Part shown: positions 1-9,722 of the stretch, in pieces
Position numbering within the stretch: the stretch's first letter is position 1
Layout: each line of letters begins with the position of its first letter
Assembly (NCBI GenBank): GCA_963971405.1
Contig: OZ020490.1
Coordinates: 9,472,874-9,536,873, forward strand
DNA length: 64,000 nucleotides
Reading direction: 5' to 3'
From: Psococerastis gibbosa
Lineage: Eukaryota; Arthropoda; Insecta; Psocodea; Psocidae
Notes under the pieces: model-generated
Seen by the model: only the letters and a program-made list of their open reading frames with translations
Database searches by the model: none
Told to the model about the DNA's origin: nothing
Program-made: the position numbers and the translations under genes

Positions 1-30
1 ATGTTCAAGTTTGAATGCATTATTTATTTA

Positions 31-414
31 GGCGCCCATTCCACCGACCGGCTAGGGCTATTTACAAAAACAGTGACGTGGTAGCAGACATTCAAGACTT
101 TGGCGGGGTTTCCACCGACCTCGCATTGCAGAATTGACGGAAATGTTTATTTTCCTCTATGCCATAGTTAAAATTGATCAATGATCATACAGTAAAATCA
201 CAAACAAACAAACTAAAATTAAAAAATGGCGTCATGGGATATGTTATGTACAAGCATTTTAATAGATTTTTATAAAAAGAAAAATTCTAATTTCCGTCAG
301 TGTCATTTGCATTCTGCACTGCGAGGTCGTTGGAAACGCCACCTAAGTCTTGAATGTCTGCTACTTCGTCACCGTTTTTGTAAATAGCCCTAGCCGGTCG
401 GTGGAATGGGCGCC
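31..414. mobile_element. HARB-A MITE, copy 1 (PIF/Harbinger-like)
   Basis: A 384-bp non-autonomous DNA transposon with long imperfect terminal inverted repeats. The left end begins GGCGCCCATTCCACCGACC and the right end is its inverse. Both arms carry the GACGTGGTAGCAGACATTC block. The flanks are TTA (28-30) and TTA (415-417), the 3-bp TWA-type target duplication usual for PIF/Harbinger. The core holds an ATGGCGTCATGGGATATG stretch shared by all HARB-A copies. No transposase is encoded. The superfamily is inferred from target size and terminal GGCG. Confidence 0.8.
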
Positions 415-982
415 TTATTCCATTTTATCCATACTATATAATGTTGACGAATTCAAGATAGAATAATTATGAGTTTACTATATGGTTAAATATGTAGATG
501 TACAAGCGCCATAGTATAAGTCGCACACGGGCCCTGCCTTGCGATATAGACTGAAAAAAAAAACACACACACACATTGTAACATGGCACTGAATAACCGT
601 TACTATAATATTATCACCATAGTAGGCCCGCTAAATGATTGCTTGAAACAAAGATGGATTAGGAACAGTAGCCTACTTATAAAGTCACGCACTACATATT
701 TTGAAATGAAATCTAAAGATTGATAGCTACAATAGAAAACCCATGAATGAATTACTATTGTTATAAAAGAAATAACTGATGAGCGTTACTAATTATTGTA
801 TTCAATAGTAAAAGCGAAATAAATTTAAGTTTTCAACCCCCCGCAGTTGTCCGCCTATTGTCGGTATCACCGACTGCCCTTCTTTAAATAGACATAAATT
901 TAATACCGCCGCACAATAGTTAGTAGTAGAGTCACTCTACCAAATAATTTATTAGAATAGGTTTGGGCCGGACTCAGATGAA
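415..982. other. Unassigned intergenic stretch
   Basis: AT-rich, with a short (AC)n run near 562-575. No repeat family or coding signal is recognised. Confidence 0.6.
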
Positions 983-1177
983 GTGCCTATAATTTCTGGT
1001 CGAACAAGGTGGGACCGAATCCGAAGTGACCGTATCAGACAAGACCTGCAGGTGGATCCTATAGAGAGAAGAATGGAGAGCAAGCAGCTGCAATGCTCCG
1101 GCCACGTCCAAAGGTTGGCGGAAACAAGACCACAAAGTAGAAGACCCAACGGCAGCCCTAATCCTGAGGTCCTGAGG
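983..1177 (+). pseudogene. Non-LTR retrotransposon RT C-terminal fragment
   Basis: The open frame reads RTRWDRIRSDRIRQDLQVDP and then QLQCSGHVQRLAETRPQ, the C-terminal region that follows the RT palm in many animal non-LTR ORF2 proteins (usual form: basic DRIRN block, then W-F-GHV-R). A copy of the same subfamily lies at 3556-3862 on the minus strand. At about 1150 it passes directly into a different LINE tail (next entry), so this is a chimeric junction of two LINE remnants. No start codon or upstream catalytic domain is present. Confidence 0.75.
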
Positions 1178-1850
1178 TGAATGGGTACAGAAGCCGAGTT
1201 GTTGCTGACGTTTAAGAAATAGAAACATATTGTACTTTGGCTGTGAGATGAGGGACGAAAAGTATCGCCTTCTGCATGTCATAATCCAAGGAAAGATAGA
1301 AGACTGAAGGCTCCCGGCAGATGAAGAACATCCTGGTTGAAAAACCTGAGGTAGTGGTTTGGACAAAACTCCCTTTTGGCGCCCATTCCATTGACCGGCT
1401 AGGGCTATTTCCAAAACGGTGACGTGGTAGCAGACACTCAAGACTTAGGTAGCGTCTCCACCGACCTCGCATTGCAGATTGCAAGTGACATTGACGGAAA
1501 TGTTTGTTTTTCTTTTTATAGAAATCTATTAAAATGTTTGTAATTAACATATCCCATGAAGCCATTTTTTAATTTTAGTTTGTTTGTTTGTGATTTTATT
1601 GCATGATCATTGATCAATTTTAACTATGGCATAGGCTAGAGGAAAATAAACATTTCCGTCAATTCTGCAATGCGAGGTCTATGGAATGGCCACCTAAGTC
1701 TTGAGTGTCTGCTACCACGTCACCATTGTTGGAAATAGCCCTAGCCGGTCAATGGAATGGGCGCCTTTCAGAGCAGCAGTCTCCAAGGTCCAAATAGCCA
1801 TGATGATCGCCAATCTTTGCAGAAGAGGCATTTAAAGATGAACCGTCAGC
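1155..1850 (+). pseudogene. LINE RT tail split by a HARB-A insertion
   Basis: Two segments, 1155-1377 and 1766-1850, belong to one LINE C-terminus. The first gives AELLLTFKK, a degraded RLLHVIIQGKIE-type block and SWLKNLR-WFGQ. The second gives FRAAVSKVQIAMMIANL and ends in an HDDRQS tail. In-frame stops and frameshifts show it is dead. HARB-A (1378-1765) sits between them. The related copy at 14085-14405 reads straight through the same point (cttcctttttctgagc), which fixes the insertion site. A reversed scrap of the same LINE (AEAEFLLTV) lies at 1846-1882. Confidence 0.78.
1378..1765. mobile_element. HARB-A MITE, copy 2, nested in a LINE relic
   Basis: A 388-bp copy with both termini, flanked by TTT (1375-1377 and 1766-1768). 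Its internal core is reversed relative to copy 1. The host site is the LINE tail at 1155-1850, so this insertion is younger than that LINE fragment. Confidence 0.82.
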
Positions 1851-1882
1851 AGAAACTCGGCTTCTGCATGAATTCTCATCAG
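1846..1882 (-). pseudogene. Inverted scrap of LINE RT tail
   Basis: On the minus strand it reads HAEAEFLLTV, matching AELLLTV of the LINE tail family at 1155, 14158 and 29985. Too short for more detail. Confidence 0.45.
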
Positions 1883-2076
1883 AAACTCGGCAGTAGGGAC
1901 ATAATCTCTCGGAGTAACAAGACACACGATGTATCAAAACGTAGAGGCCCATTTCTTCATTTTTTTCTGACTTCTTATTTCTGACTCTACGATCGATATT
2001 TCGTGAGAAATTCGACAAAAGAAAACGTAAATTGGGGGCTTCATTTACTCTAAAAACTGCTTAATCTTAAAAAGAA

Positions 2077-2913
2077 CCGGTCCGAGTTTACTCGAACATG
2101 CTTTCCAATTTATCAAAATTAGTAGATAGAGAAAATGATTAATTTCATGGTGAATAATTTTCCTAAGGCTAAATTTTCGATATCTCGGGGGGGGGGGGGG
2201 TGTCCACATGACATCACTGGAGGTGAGATAAATTCTAGGTGGGTCAGACCAACACATTACCACACAACAATAATGGCAGGGCACGCAATGCATTTCATCG
2301 TTAATTTTCTATCATTTTTTCAAAACAATTTTTCTTGCACAAAACCAAATAGTTCTTTGGGAAAGCAACCTGTCCAATTTCGTTACTCTATTTAACACCT
2401 AAAACATGCCTGATATCATCGATAGAAAGGTTTCGCAGAAAAATTATTTTTTTAGTCATTTTTCATTAAATTTTAGTTATTTTTATTTTTTTACCCCCAG
2501 AAGCAAGCGACCCCCCGCGTTTTGTCAACATTAATAACGACTACAATATATGTGAATTTAAAAGAAATAGTTGGAGCCGTTTTTGAGAAATAATTTTTTT
2601 TGACGTGTTTTTTGGAGTTTTTTGAGAATAAAACCCCCCCAAATTGAGTTAGCCCAAAATAAAAAAAAATATCCCGAGGTATGATTTTTGTAAACCTACA
2701 TACTAAATTTCATCAAAATTGACCGAGTAGTTTGCCCGGAAATCGATGAACAATCAGACAGAGCGACAGACAGACAGACAGACATTTCGTGAAAACCACT
2801 TTTTTGGGTTTCTGGGACCTCAAAATGTGTAAATCCGTTGAAATCTCGGAATCGAAAATTTCGACCATCACAAAGCTTTCCTTATACTATACTACGTATA
2901 AATTGGAAAGCAA
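2077..2913 (+). mobile_element. Element G, near-complete copy 1
   Basis: About 840 bp, matching 42312-43170 over its whole length. It begins near CCGGTCCGAGTTTACTCG (a CGAG-TTTA-CTCG hairpin) and ends with a hairpin formed by GCTTTCC and GGAAAGC. Subterminal GCTTTCCAATTTA and TAAATTGGAAAGC form a short inverted repeat. Internal landmarks are a G12 run near 2190, a (GACA)n microsatellite near 2763-2782 and a C-rich CCCCCAGAAGCA block. It has no convincing ORF and no clear target duplication. Class is unknown: a non-autonomous DNA element is possible. Confidence 0.7.
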
Positions 2914-2989
2914 TAATAATTTATTAACCCAATATAATATATATACAGTATATATATATATTTTTTAAGATTAATCACGTACAAGCTGA

Positions 2990-3090
2990 AGGCTACTAGC
3001 GGGGTCACAGGTGGCGGTTAGTGACACGGCCACCAGATAGTGGTAGCTAGCTGCGAAGAAGAAGCAGTCCCCGACCAAGCAGCGGCAGTG
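2990..3090 (+). repeat. Dispersed repeat L, copy 1
   Basis: Shares about 100 bp with 28230-28335, including GCAGTCCCCGACCAAGCAGC and a CACCAGATxGTGG block. It may be a 5' fragment of a LINE; only these two copies are visible. Confidence 0.55.
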
Positions 3091-3107
3091 GTTTAGGGCG
3101 TGGGCAC

Positions 3108-3148
3108 AGGTACAAGCATGCTACCACCTTGCCATCGAAGTAGCTTAA
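3108..3148 (-). mobile_element. SINE-2 head fragment
   Basis: The reverse strand carries CGATGGCAAGGTGGTAGCATG, the A-box region of SINE-2, and nothing more of the element. Confidence 0.5.
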
Positions 3149-3555
3149 TTGTTAAAAGCTGTGGGGTAATTAGCCTGAAATGTCATATAAAATACAGTAG
3201 AGTAACTTTTGACAGTTAATTGCTCGGAAAACGTTTCGAGAGTTTAACAGCACACCATAAAGATATCAAATCGAAATTATTTTACGATACTCTGCGCCCG
3301 TTTAAAACCCGCTATTTCATTTCTGAGTACCGACAATTCTTTTTATGGTTTTGGAACTGCGGTTTGATTTCATAAGGGAAAATCAAAGTAATAGAATGCG
3401 CTGAAAAGTTTTGTAGCCAATGCTTCGGTTATGGATGTAGTTTATTTCATCGAGTTCATATGATAAACAACGTTCGATACAGAAGTACCGTAGATAAAAA
3501 GGGAAATATTGGAGTCAGCCAACTAAAAACAACTGGTATGGATGAACCCGTTCTT
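3149..3555. other. Unassigned stretch
   Basis: No family or coding signal recognised. Confidence 0.5.
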
Positions 3556-3862
3556 CTTCTTCTACTTCTTCTTCCCCCTTTGGGGGGGGGGGTCGTCCCG
3601 GACCCATTTCCTGAACTCGCCCCGGTCGGATGCTAACGCCCTGAGCTCGGCCATTGTTTTCCCTCTTGCTCCAGCTCTGGCGAGTTGTTCAATCCTTTCC
3701 TCGTGGGTTGTCCTCGGTCTGCCGATAGGTCTTCTTCCTTGTGGCCTTGCTTCCGCCAACCTCCGGGTGGTCCTGTTCTCGTCCATCCTTTGGACGTGGC
3801 CGAACCATTGCAGCTGATTGTTCTCCATTCTTCTCTCTACGGAATCCACTTGCAGGTTTTAG
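3556..3862 (-). pseudogene. Non-LTR RT C-terminal domain, best-preserved copy
   Basis: An uninterrupted minus-strand frame of about 95 codons reads ERRMENNQLQWFGHVQRMDE, then RPQGRRPIGRPRTTHEERIE and KTMAELRALASDRGEFRKWV, ending in a proline run encoded by the poly-G tract at about 3583-3592 and a GAA-rich tail. This is the end of a LINE ORF2. It matches 983-1177 but is less decayed, so probably inserted later. The RT catalytic core is absent (5' truncation), as usual for target-primed insertion. A left end of element G abuts it at 3868. Confidence 0.85.
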
Positions 3863-3867
3863 TAAAC

Positions 3868-3935
3868 CCGTACATGCTTTCCTATTTATCAATTTGAATC
3901 ATCTACGGTAAATAATTGTTCCTAAAATCATCTAT
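3868..3935 (+). mobile_element. Element G left-end fragment
   Basis: Contains CATGCTTTCCTATTTATCAA and a diverged copy of the G left end (GGTAAATAATTxTTCCTA). The remaining 770 bp are missing. Confidence 0.5.
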
Positions 3936-4234
3936 GACTTCGGCGGTGTTCTTCTTATTTGCCGAGAGTTTTTCAGGTCTGTACCAAAATAGGTAGGAAA
4001 TGTGTAATTAGCCTAACGTTATGTTTTTGCGTTGATCTATTACAGTCATGCGCACGACTGACCGAATCCGTAATTGCGGGATTGATTACAGGTATATCAC
4101 GACCTCTGAACACTTCCCTGGCAAAAGTCGTATTTTGGAACACGACTTTATTTGGGAATTCGTCTGCAAACGATTAAGAACCCCATCAGCAGGCCTACTA
4201 TAGCGTTTCAAGAATAACTTACTCCGGGATTTTT
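3936..4234. other. Unassigned stretch
   Basis: No repeat match or coding signal seen. Confidence 0.5.
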
Positions 4235-4478
4235 GACTCGTATCTGTACTTGGTTAAGTCATGCTTTCGCCTGTTTAATTGCGCACATGGTAAGCTTGTC
4301 TCAGCTTGTCCATTATCGCTTACAGCCGGATTAGGTTGACATCGAGCTCGTATACCAGTTTGCCAATGGCTAAACATTCATGCGAAAATAATGTTCAGAA
4401 TCCATGTGGTCGTTGGCATTGGACAAGGGACCAATGGGCCTAGGTCCATAAAAACTCCTTCAGGACATTGTTATTACT
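4235..4478 (+). mobile_element. SINE-B, copy 1
   Basis: Starts CTCGTATCTGTACTTGG and ends near GGACATTGTTATTA. Shared landmarks are CTTGTCCATTATCGCT, GGTTGACATCGAG and GTCGTTGGCATTGGACAAGG. The same unit occurs at 6764, 10444 and 24025. Copies 2 and 3 have clear target duplications; none was found for this one. The family has no obvious tRNA cloverleaf. Confidence 0.7.
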
Positions 4479-4595
4479 ACCCCGGAATTTATTTAAACAA
4501 TTTTAATAACGGTGTTAAAATTGCTTTCTCCCAGCAGACGAAATTCATTTCATTTATGCCATCCTGGTACCACTGTGCAAGTAACTTACACATAA

Positions 4596-4703
4596 TTAAG
4601 TTAAGAGTGTACACCCCTTGGGAAATAGGTACCCAAAAATCTACTGACTTGTTATTTTTTATTTAATTAACCAAGCAAGATAGTAAAGATTTGGCTCATT
4701 TAA
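4596..4703 (+). repeat. Dispersed repeat Q, copy 1
   Basis: About 105 bp shared with 32562-32667: AAGAGTGTAC, TTATTTAATTAA and a GCAAG...AAAGATTT block. Class unknown. Confidence 0.6.
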
Positions 4704-4802
4704 GTTGAAGAAGACTACTTCATGCATAATTTACTAAGGTATTTTAATTTATAGTGCCGTAGCCTTGTTATAAAAATGATTGAGAGCCAAAATTTCAAGT
4801 AA

Positions 4803-4922
4803 AATGAACACGTCGTCTGACGTTCTTACGACGTGTCCCAGCCATCTTATGGGTTGCCTTTTTATAAACCGGGATATGTCTTCTCCGTTGAGTATTCCGT
4901 CTTGAGCTTTCCTTACACTAAC
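4803..4922 (-). pseudogene. LINE RT C-terminal fragment
   Basis: The minus strand reads GILNGEDISRFIKR and then PIRWLGHVVRTSDDV with no stop. The W-L-GHV-R motif is the conserved hallmark of non-LTR RT C-termini. It belongs to a different subfamily from 3556-3862. It is bounded by unrecognised DNA, and only about 40 codons survive. Confidence 0.68.
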
Positions 4923-4994
4923 GTATTAGTAAGAAATCAATGAAGACATATTGATTTATGGTGTGTTCTTGCGATGGGCTTCCTATTAACAATG

Positions 4995-5170
4995 AAATCG
5001 ACTTCGATGGCAAGGTGGTAGCGTGATTGTACTTGTGCCAGTCTCTACAAGCCATGCGATCGGAGACGTTTCGTAACTCAACACGGGTACTAACCTACAT
5101 AGCCGACTGAAGAGGTCAATCGGATACATTCATTAAATTGTTTGTATGCGATAACCTTTTTAATAAATTA
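4995..5170 (+). mobile_element. SINE-2, near full length
   Basis: A tRNA-like head (TGGCAAGGTGGTAGCG resembles an A box, 10 of 11 positions) is followed by GCGATCGGAGACG. The body contains GGTCAATCGGATACATTC and the 3' end is TTTGTATGCGATAACC then an A/T-rich tail. At least ten more copies or fragments lie in the window. The B box is poor, so tRNA ancestry is inference. Confidence 0.7.
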
Positions 5171-5596
5171 AAAGAAAGAAAGTATTTAACACACTTTTTC
5201 TGGATCCTTTGAATTTTATAGACTACAGTCTACATCCTCGTAACGTCTTCACATAAGCTATTACAAAATCTTAGGATGCACCCTGCAGCTGGGATGACAC
5301 ACTTCTTGAAAATGGTTTGGAAACAAATCAAAAAGTTTACAAACAGTTTGAAAAACTTACCAGACAGCACACGGTATGCAATAAAACTGTAGAAAATGTG
5401 AAACAGCAAAAACAACACATCAGTTTTCATATTTCGTGTAATGTTTTACATGGAAATATGTTAGGGTAAAACTTTTCGCGCTTTTTTTCCAGGTATACAA
5501 TTTTCAAAGTTTTCTAATTCAAGTTATTGGGGTTGGCTGAATGGTCTTTTATTTTTGAATTTAGCGGTAAAATGTTGGTGTTGGTGAAATTGGAAC
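5171..5596. other. Unassigned stretch
   Basis: AT-rich, with no recognised family or gene. Confidence 0.5.
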
Positions 5597-5860
5597 CTAC
5601 GTGACGGTTCCATCCCGGGGCTGGAGACCGTTATCAATATGGCTGCTAGTGTAGCCTGCACAAGATAAGTACGCAATTTGGCGGGGAAACCCAGTGGTAT
5701 GTGTAGCCTGCACAAGCTAAGTACAGAGTATTGACCGGGTCCAGGTACCCGTTCTGCTATGCTGCAATGTGTAAGACTTCGATATTTTTTGCGTTGGTAC
5801 TTATTTCTGATAGTTGGCTTATGGTTAACGGGTGCCTCGTAAGGCATATTATGGCTCCCG
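5597..5860 (+). repeat. Dispersed repeat H, copy 1
   Basis: The inverse of 58213-58430. It contains two copies of TAGCCTGCACAAG followed by TAAGTAC, then CTTCGATATTTTTTGCG. The 58-kb copy shows the same pair with other spacing. Class unknown. Confidence 0.62.
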
Positions 5861-5952
5861 CCGCTCCAGTTAATGTATTTCTATGGACGGTTCTTCTCAT
5901 AGATTAAATGGAAAGTATTGAACACTAATTTCTCTATTTCTTCTCTATTTGT

Positions 5953-6381
5953 TTGCTATTCCACCCGTCAATTTTTCTAATAGATGAGATTTTTTTCTTT
6001 ACTCTATGTCATTGTCCATTTTAACTTCCGCATGTTAAAATTGATCAATAATCATAGAGTAAAATCATCACGCTTTGCAAACAATAACAAACTCAAATTA
6101 AACAATGGCGTCGTCTGGATATGATAAATATTTTTAATAATTGTAATTAATTTCTTGAGAACAAACGAATTATTTCGTAATTTAAATCATAAAATTTCCT
6201 GTAGATTATAAAATTATCTGGAAAACGGCGGGAAAACTTACTAAATTGGAAAAAATTGAAAACAAAAATGGTCACTTATTGAAGCCAAGTGGAATGAGGT
6301 GTAAACATATAAATGCATTGATAATTTTCCGTCAATTACATTATCAAAATTGAAGAAAAATTGACAAGTGAAATAGCCGGC
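5953..6381. mobile_element. HARB-M MITE, copy 1
   Basis: Left end CTATTCCACCCGTCAATTTT, right end TTGACAAGTGAAATAGCCGGC, forming terminal inverted repeats. The core contains ATTGATCAATAATCATAGAG and AACAATGGCGTCGTCTGG, the same core as HARB-A, so the two families are related. Confidence 0.7.
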
Positions 6382-6393
6382 TAATAAAAGATT

Positions 6394-6556
6394 ATTCACA
6401 TTCAAACTACCGTATTCAATGAAAGTATCCGAATAACCTCTTCAGTCACCTCTGTAGGTAATACCTGTGTTGAGTTACGACTGGTCATCGATCGCATGAT
6501 GTGTAGAGACTCCCACAAGTACGAACAAGCTACCACTATGCCATTGAAGTCCTTAA
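6394..6556 (-). mobile_element. SINE-2, minus strand
   Basis: The inverse of the 4995 copy: ATCCGAATAACCTCTTCAG, GAGTTACGAC and GATCGCATG in order. Diverged and without a clear target duplication. Confidence 0.65.
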
Positions 6557-6763
6557 ATTACTACTAAGGATAAGGTAATAAGTTAATAAGGTCAAAGTAA
6601 TAAGGGATAGTGAGATTCCTACATCCCATGGGTTTTGGTTTAATTAGTTAAGTAATTAAGTAATGGACCACTCATAGAGAAATGACGTCAAAACTCAATG
6701 TTTTGATAGGTTGAGTCCATGATGAAAATGATCTGATGATAGCTGAGCGTATGCATTTTCCTA

Positions 6764-7042
6764 GACTCGTATCTGTACTTGGTAAGTCATGCTCATGCTT
6801 TCGCCTATTTCATTGCGTCAATGGTAAGCTTGTCACAGCTAGTCAATTATCATTTGTAGCCGATGTAGGTTGACATCGAGAAGGTATACCAGTTTAAGTC
6901 AATGACCAATAATTCATACGGAAAGTAGACACATAACGTCCGAAATCCATGGAGTCGCTGGCAATGGACAAGAGACCTATGGGCCACTATAAGTAGGCCT
7001 GGGTCCATGAAAAGTCTTTGAAAAATTACTAAGTTACTAAGT
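6764..7042 (+). mobile_element. SINE-B, copy 2, with 9-bp target duplication
   Basis: The 279-bp body is flanked by ATTTTCCTA at 6755-6763 and again at 7043-7051. It ends in a short TACTAAGT repeat. The variable-length direct repeat (9 bp here, 14 bp at 10430) is typical of target-primed retroposition. Confidence 0.8.
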
Positions 7043-7231
7043 ATTTTCCTATAAAAGAGTTGTCCGTGTAATATGTATGTATGAACTTGGAGTAGGGACC
7101 CATTTGGGCCATAGGTCCCCCAGTCGTACTAGTCGAGTTCTATTGCTTGTGTGAATCTCGCTATGGCAGCAGGTTGACTACTGGACCCCAACCGAACCGT
7201 CATTAACAACAGCGCACCCTAGGGCCTAAAT

Positions 7232-7425
7232 CAGGGACAGATCCAGCCCATTTTGGGGGGTGGGGGTAGTTGTGGGTCAAAATAGGAAAACCATATGTAG
7301 GATCGATTAAATCAGACGTAATAAATTAATTTACAATAGATTTACCAAATTTGGGGGGGAGGGCCCAAGGACGGATACAGGGGGGGGGCAGGAGGTAGCT
7401 GCCCCCCCCCCTGTATCCGTCCTTG
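7232..7425. mobile_element. hAT-like MITE with a duplicated, palindromic terminus
   Basis: The left end CAGGGACAGATCCAG and right end CTGTATCCGTCCTTG are the termini of the hAT MITE family seen at 17993 and 45864. The right terminus is preceded by its own inverted copy, giving a hairpin at 7360-7431 with arms of about 32 bp (one G/C run differs by one base) and a 7-base loop GAGGTAG. The flanks GCCTAAAT and GGCCCTAG do not match cleanly. Confidence 0.65.
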
Positions 7426-7623
7426 GGCCCTAGATGCTAAAGTCGATGGCGCCAGATCACATGGTACTCAGTGAGAATGTGCCATCCACTTTCAGCCTCC
7501 ATCGCAGAATATTAATTGATTGTCCACTTCCACACCAATCCGTTAGTGTAATATGCTAAGTATTGAAATTTTACCATGTTTTGAATACACTGATGCCACA
7601 TCTCACACGATCAGCCCTGCCTA

Positions 7624-7989
7624 CGGCCATACCAAGTTGAATCCACCAGAATAAAGACTGTTCAAAACTTCAGCAAACTTGGTAGTGTGCACAGTGTTGG
7701 CAGGGGAACATGGTGGGACATGATAACGCGCTGAGACTGTACCAGTCAGTCTACGTGCGTGGCGAGTCCTGGTCACCACCGAATTAATCGTGTGATTTTT
7801 CAATGTTCCCCAAGTGGTTCGGAATACACTATAATTGGGAGGTCCACCCGGTCAGTGAAATTCCCTTCTTCCTGTGGTGAAGAAGTCTACCGTCAGGGTA
7901 TCTCAAGTTAAAAAGAGACTCACTCCTCCCGCCAGGCGGACAGGGTTGCTTAAAAGCTGAAATACGGTTACAAAGCTGGCGTTGAAAAC
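7624..7989 (+). mobile_element. Element D, long type, copy 1
   Basis: Starts TACCAAGTTGAATCCA. Landmarks are GGTAGTGTGCACAGTG, CAAGTGGTTCGGAATxCAC and CTCCCGCCAGGCGGACAGGG, with 3' end near GGCGTTGAAAAC. The long type (about 330-370 bp) also occurs at 14753, 26732, 28510 and 60751. The short type ends in a (CTA)n tail. The GGTTCGGAATCC segment resembles a pol III B box with one extra base. Confidence 0.7.
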
Positions 7990-8191
7990 CCATGATAGGC
8001 CATTGAAAAAATATACTAGGTGGTCCCAGGATTATAAAATACATTTTTGACGCGTTCGAATGCCCTATCTCTCCTTTATGGAGCTCTAGGTAAGCTAATA
8101 AGACACGACGGACTTAACAATATTTAAATCTTTAAATCAAGGGTAGTAGTGTTAAGGGTCGACCAAAGAAGGTGTCGCATAGCCTATTAGC

Positions 8192-8719
8192 CAGGACCGG
8201 TTTTACCAGGCGCGGGGCCTGTGGTGGTTCCATGGCGCGGGGCCCCTACCTTAAAGGTTGTTGGTTCGAGTCCCACACTTGCTATATTTTCTGGCCATGC
8301 TTCGGAGGGCATGTTAAGCAGGCGGTCCCGGGCTTTTCTAGTTGAGTGTAAGAGAGGGCTTGTAGCCCTAACTCCGCTAGGTTGGCCTAGTAATAGAAAA
8401 AGTCGATATTTATTTATTTATCTTAGGATATATTTTCTCGGGGGGGGGGGGGGGTTAAACTGACAACAATGTAGCCACGTACTCATGGACGAATTTAGTC
8501 CTTATTTTCTGCAATTAAAAAAAAAGAATTTAATTTGGGCGTCATATTATGTAGGCTACATACAGGTACAAATTCCCGCTTAAATTTAAAACTTTATATT
8601 TTTACATTTTCTTACAAATTATTTAATTTTTAATTATTATTATTATTATTAAAAATTGTGCCAAGCGCGGGGCCTGTGTTTGTTTTTGTCACACTCGTCA
8701 CATGGTAAAACCGGCTATG
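8192..8719. mobile_element. hAT-like MITE (528 bp) hosting a SINE-1
   Basis: The termini CAGGACCGGTTTTACC and (inverse) CATAGCCGGTTTTACC are flanked by a perfect 8-bp duplication CTATTAGC at 8184-8191 and 8720-8727. Both subterminal regions carry GCGCGGGGCCTGTG. A SINE-1 and a G14 run lie inside. The 8-bp duplication plus CA-G termini fit hAT. No transposase is present. Confidence 0.82.
8250..8424 (+). mobile_element. SINE-1, 5'-truncated
   Basis: Begins at the B-box half of the head (GGTTCGAGTCC), then GGCCATGCTTCGGAGGGCAT, GCAGGCGGTCCCGGG, GTAGCCCTAACTCCGC and a TTTATTTATTTA tail. The A box is replaced by hAT sequence, so the copy entered truncated or recombined with its host. Confidence 0.75.
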
Positions 8720-9325
8720 CTATTAGCAATTGAGAAAGTCACCCAACACCGGGGGGGGGGGGGGACTTGATTGTAAGCCTGTCGATGTGTGGCAGAAGGG
8801 AAGAAGTCATACTGCTTACCTTATGCTACTTAAACAGGACGGCACTCTTAATTTATACAGCACTTTATACTTAGGAGTAATTAAATGACGATTTACGTGT
8901 AAATGAGAAATGTTGAACGCCGCAAGGCTAGCATTTTATTTTATCCTTTTTTATAACTACTCAGCAAAGTGCGGCATGAAAAACCTCTGCGGCAAGAATT
9001 TTTAATTTCTTTATGGAGATCAAAATGAAAAGGACTGTGAAAATTAGAGATTATAACGTGAGGTTAATTTTTTCTTCAAAGGAAAGCTTAGCACCTCCCA
9101 CAACCCTCTAAAAAATGATAAAATTTCATTTTGTAGGTTTAAATCTTGAGGTTGTTGTATACCTACCTGTTTGATGTTTTTTTATATTTTGGGGTGTGAG
9201 ATTTCAGTTCCCCTATACTAACCAGGGGGAGAAGTTTCCATCATTTTATAACTGAATAACTAAAAAAAAAATTTGTTTACAAAAAGTGTAGAGGTTTTCT
9301 ACAGGAACGGCACGAACAGGCCGAT
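8720..9325. other. Unassigned stretch with G14 run
   Basis: A G14 run lies at about 8751. No recognised repeat family or coding remnant follows. Confidence 0.5.
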
Positions 9326-9620
9326 TTGCTGTTTAGATTTATATTAGGTTTAGATAATACTGTAACTATCAAGGCAGCAAGTACAAGAAGACCTCACTGG
9401 ATTGGGCATTTGCTTCGACACGAGAACTTCGTAAGATGCATCATAGAGGGAACCAATGAAGCCGTCAACCGACCTGGGCGCCAGAGAAATGAGTATCTGC
9501 AGCAAGGTATGGAGGATGTAGGGTCCAAAATATACGTGGAACTGAGGAGGGCGTGCTAGGAATGCTAGGATCGATGCCACATGTTGCTGCCAACCAGTCA
9601 GCTGGCTGTAACTTGAAGAA
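9326..9620 (+). pseudogene. LINE RT C-terminal fragment (GHLLRHE type)
   Basis: The frame reads RRPHWIGHLLRHENF, then GRQRNEYLQQGMEDVGS and YVELRRAC before a stop. Sequence after the stop gives a degraded AANQSAGCN tail with a GAA run. This is the RT C-terminal signature of one LINE subfamily, also at 44880-45235 (plus) and 47425-47530 (minus). Confidence 0.75.
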
Positions 9621-9722
9621 GAAGAAGTAAGCAACACCTCTCGGCCTGAAGGTAAGCGTGTATTCAAAGACCAGATGTTGAAGCGTCTCTTGTGCCCCAC
9701 ACGGGCAGGGAGGAGAATCCAC
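9620..9722 (-). pseudogene. LINE zinc-knuckle fragment, tail-to-tail with the previous LINE
   Basis: The minus strand reads DSPPCPCGAQETLQHLVFEY. The C-x-C-x(7)-H spacing fits the knuckle that follows RNase H or RT in several LINE clades; the last cysteine is replaced by tyrosine. It faces the plus-strand LINE at 9326, so two different LINE ends meet here. Confidence 0.6.

Noticed and set aside
1212-1565. 117-codon minus-strand frame (with a related one at 974-1441) in the HARB-A and LINE junction
   Set aside because: The frame crosses the MITE terminus into the LINE in antisense. Similar phantom frames arise in every HARB-A copy from its ATGGCGTC core and inverted arms.
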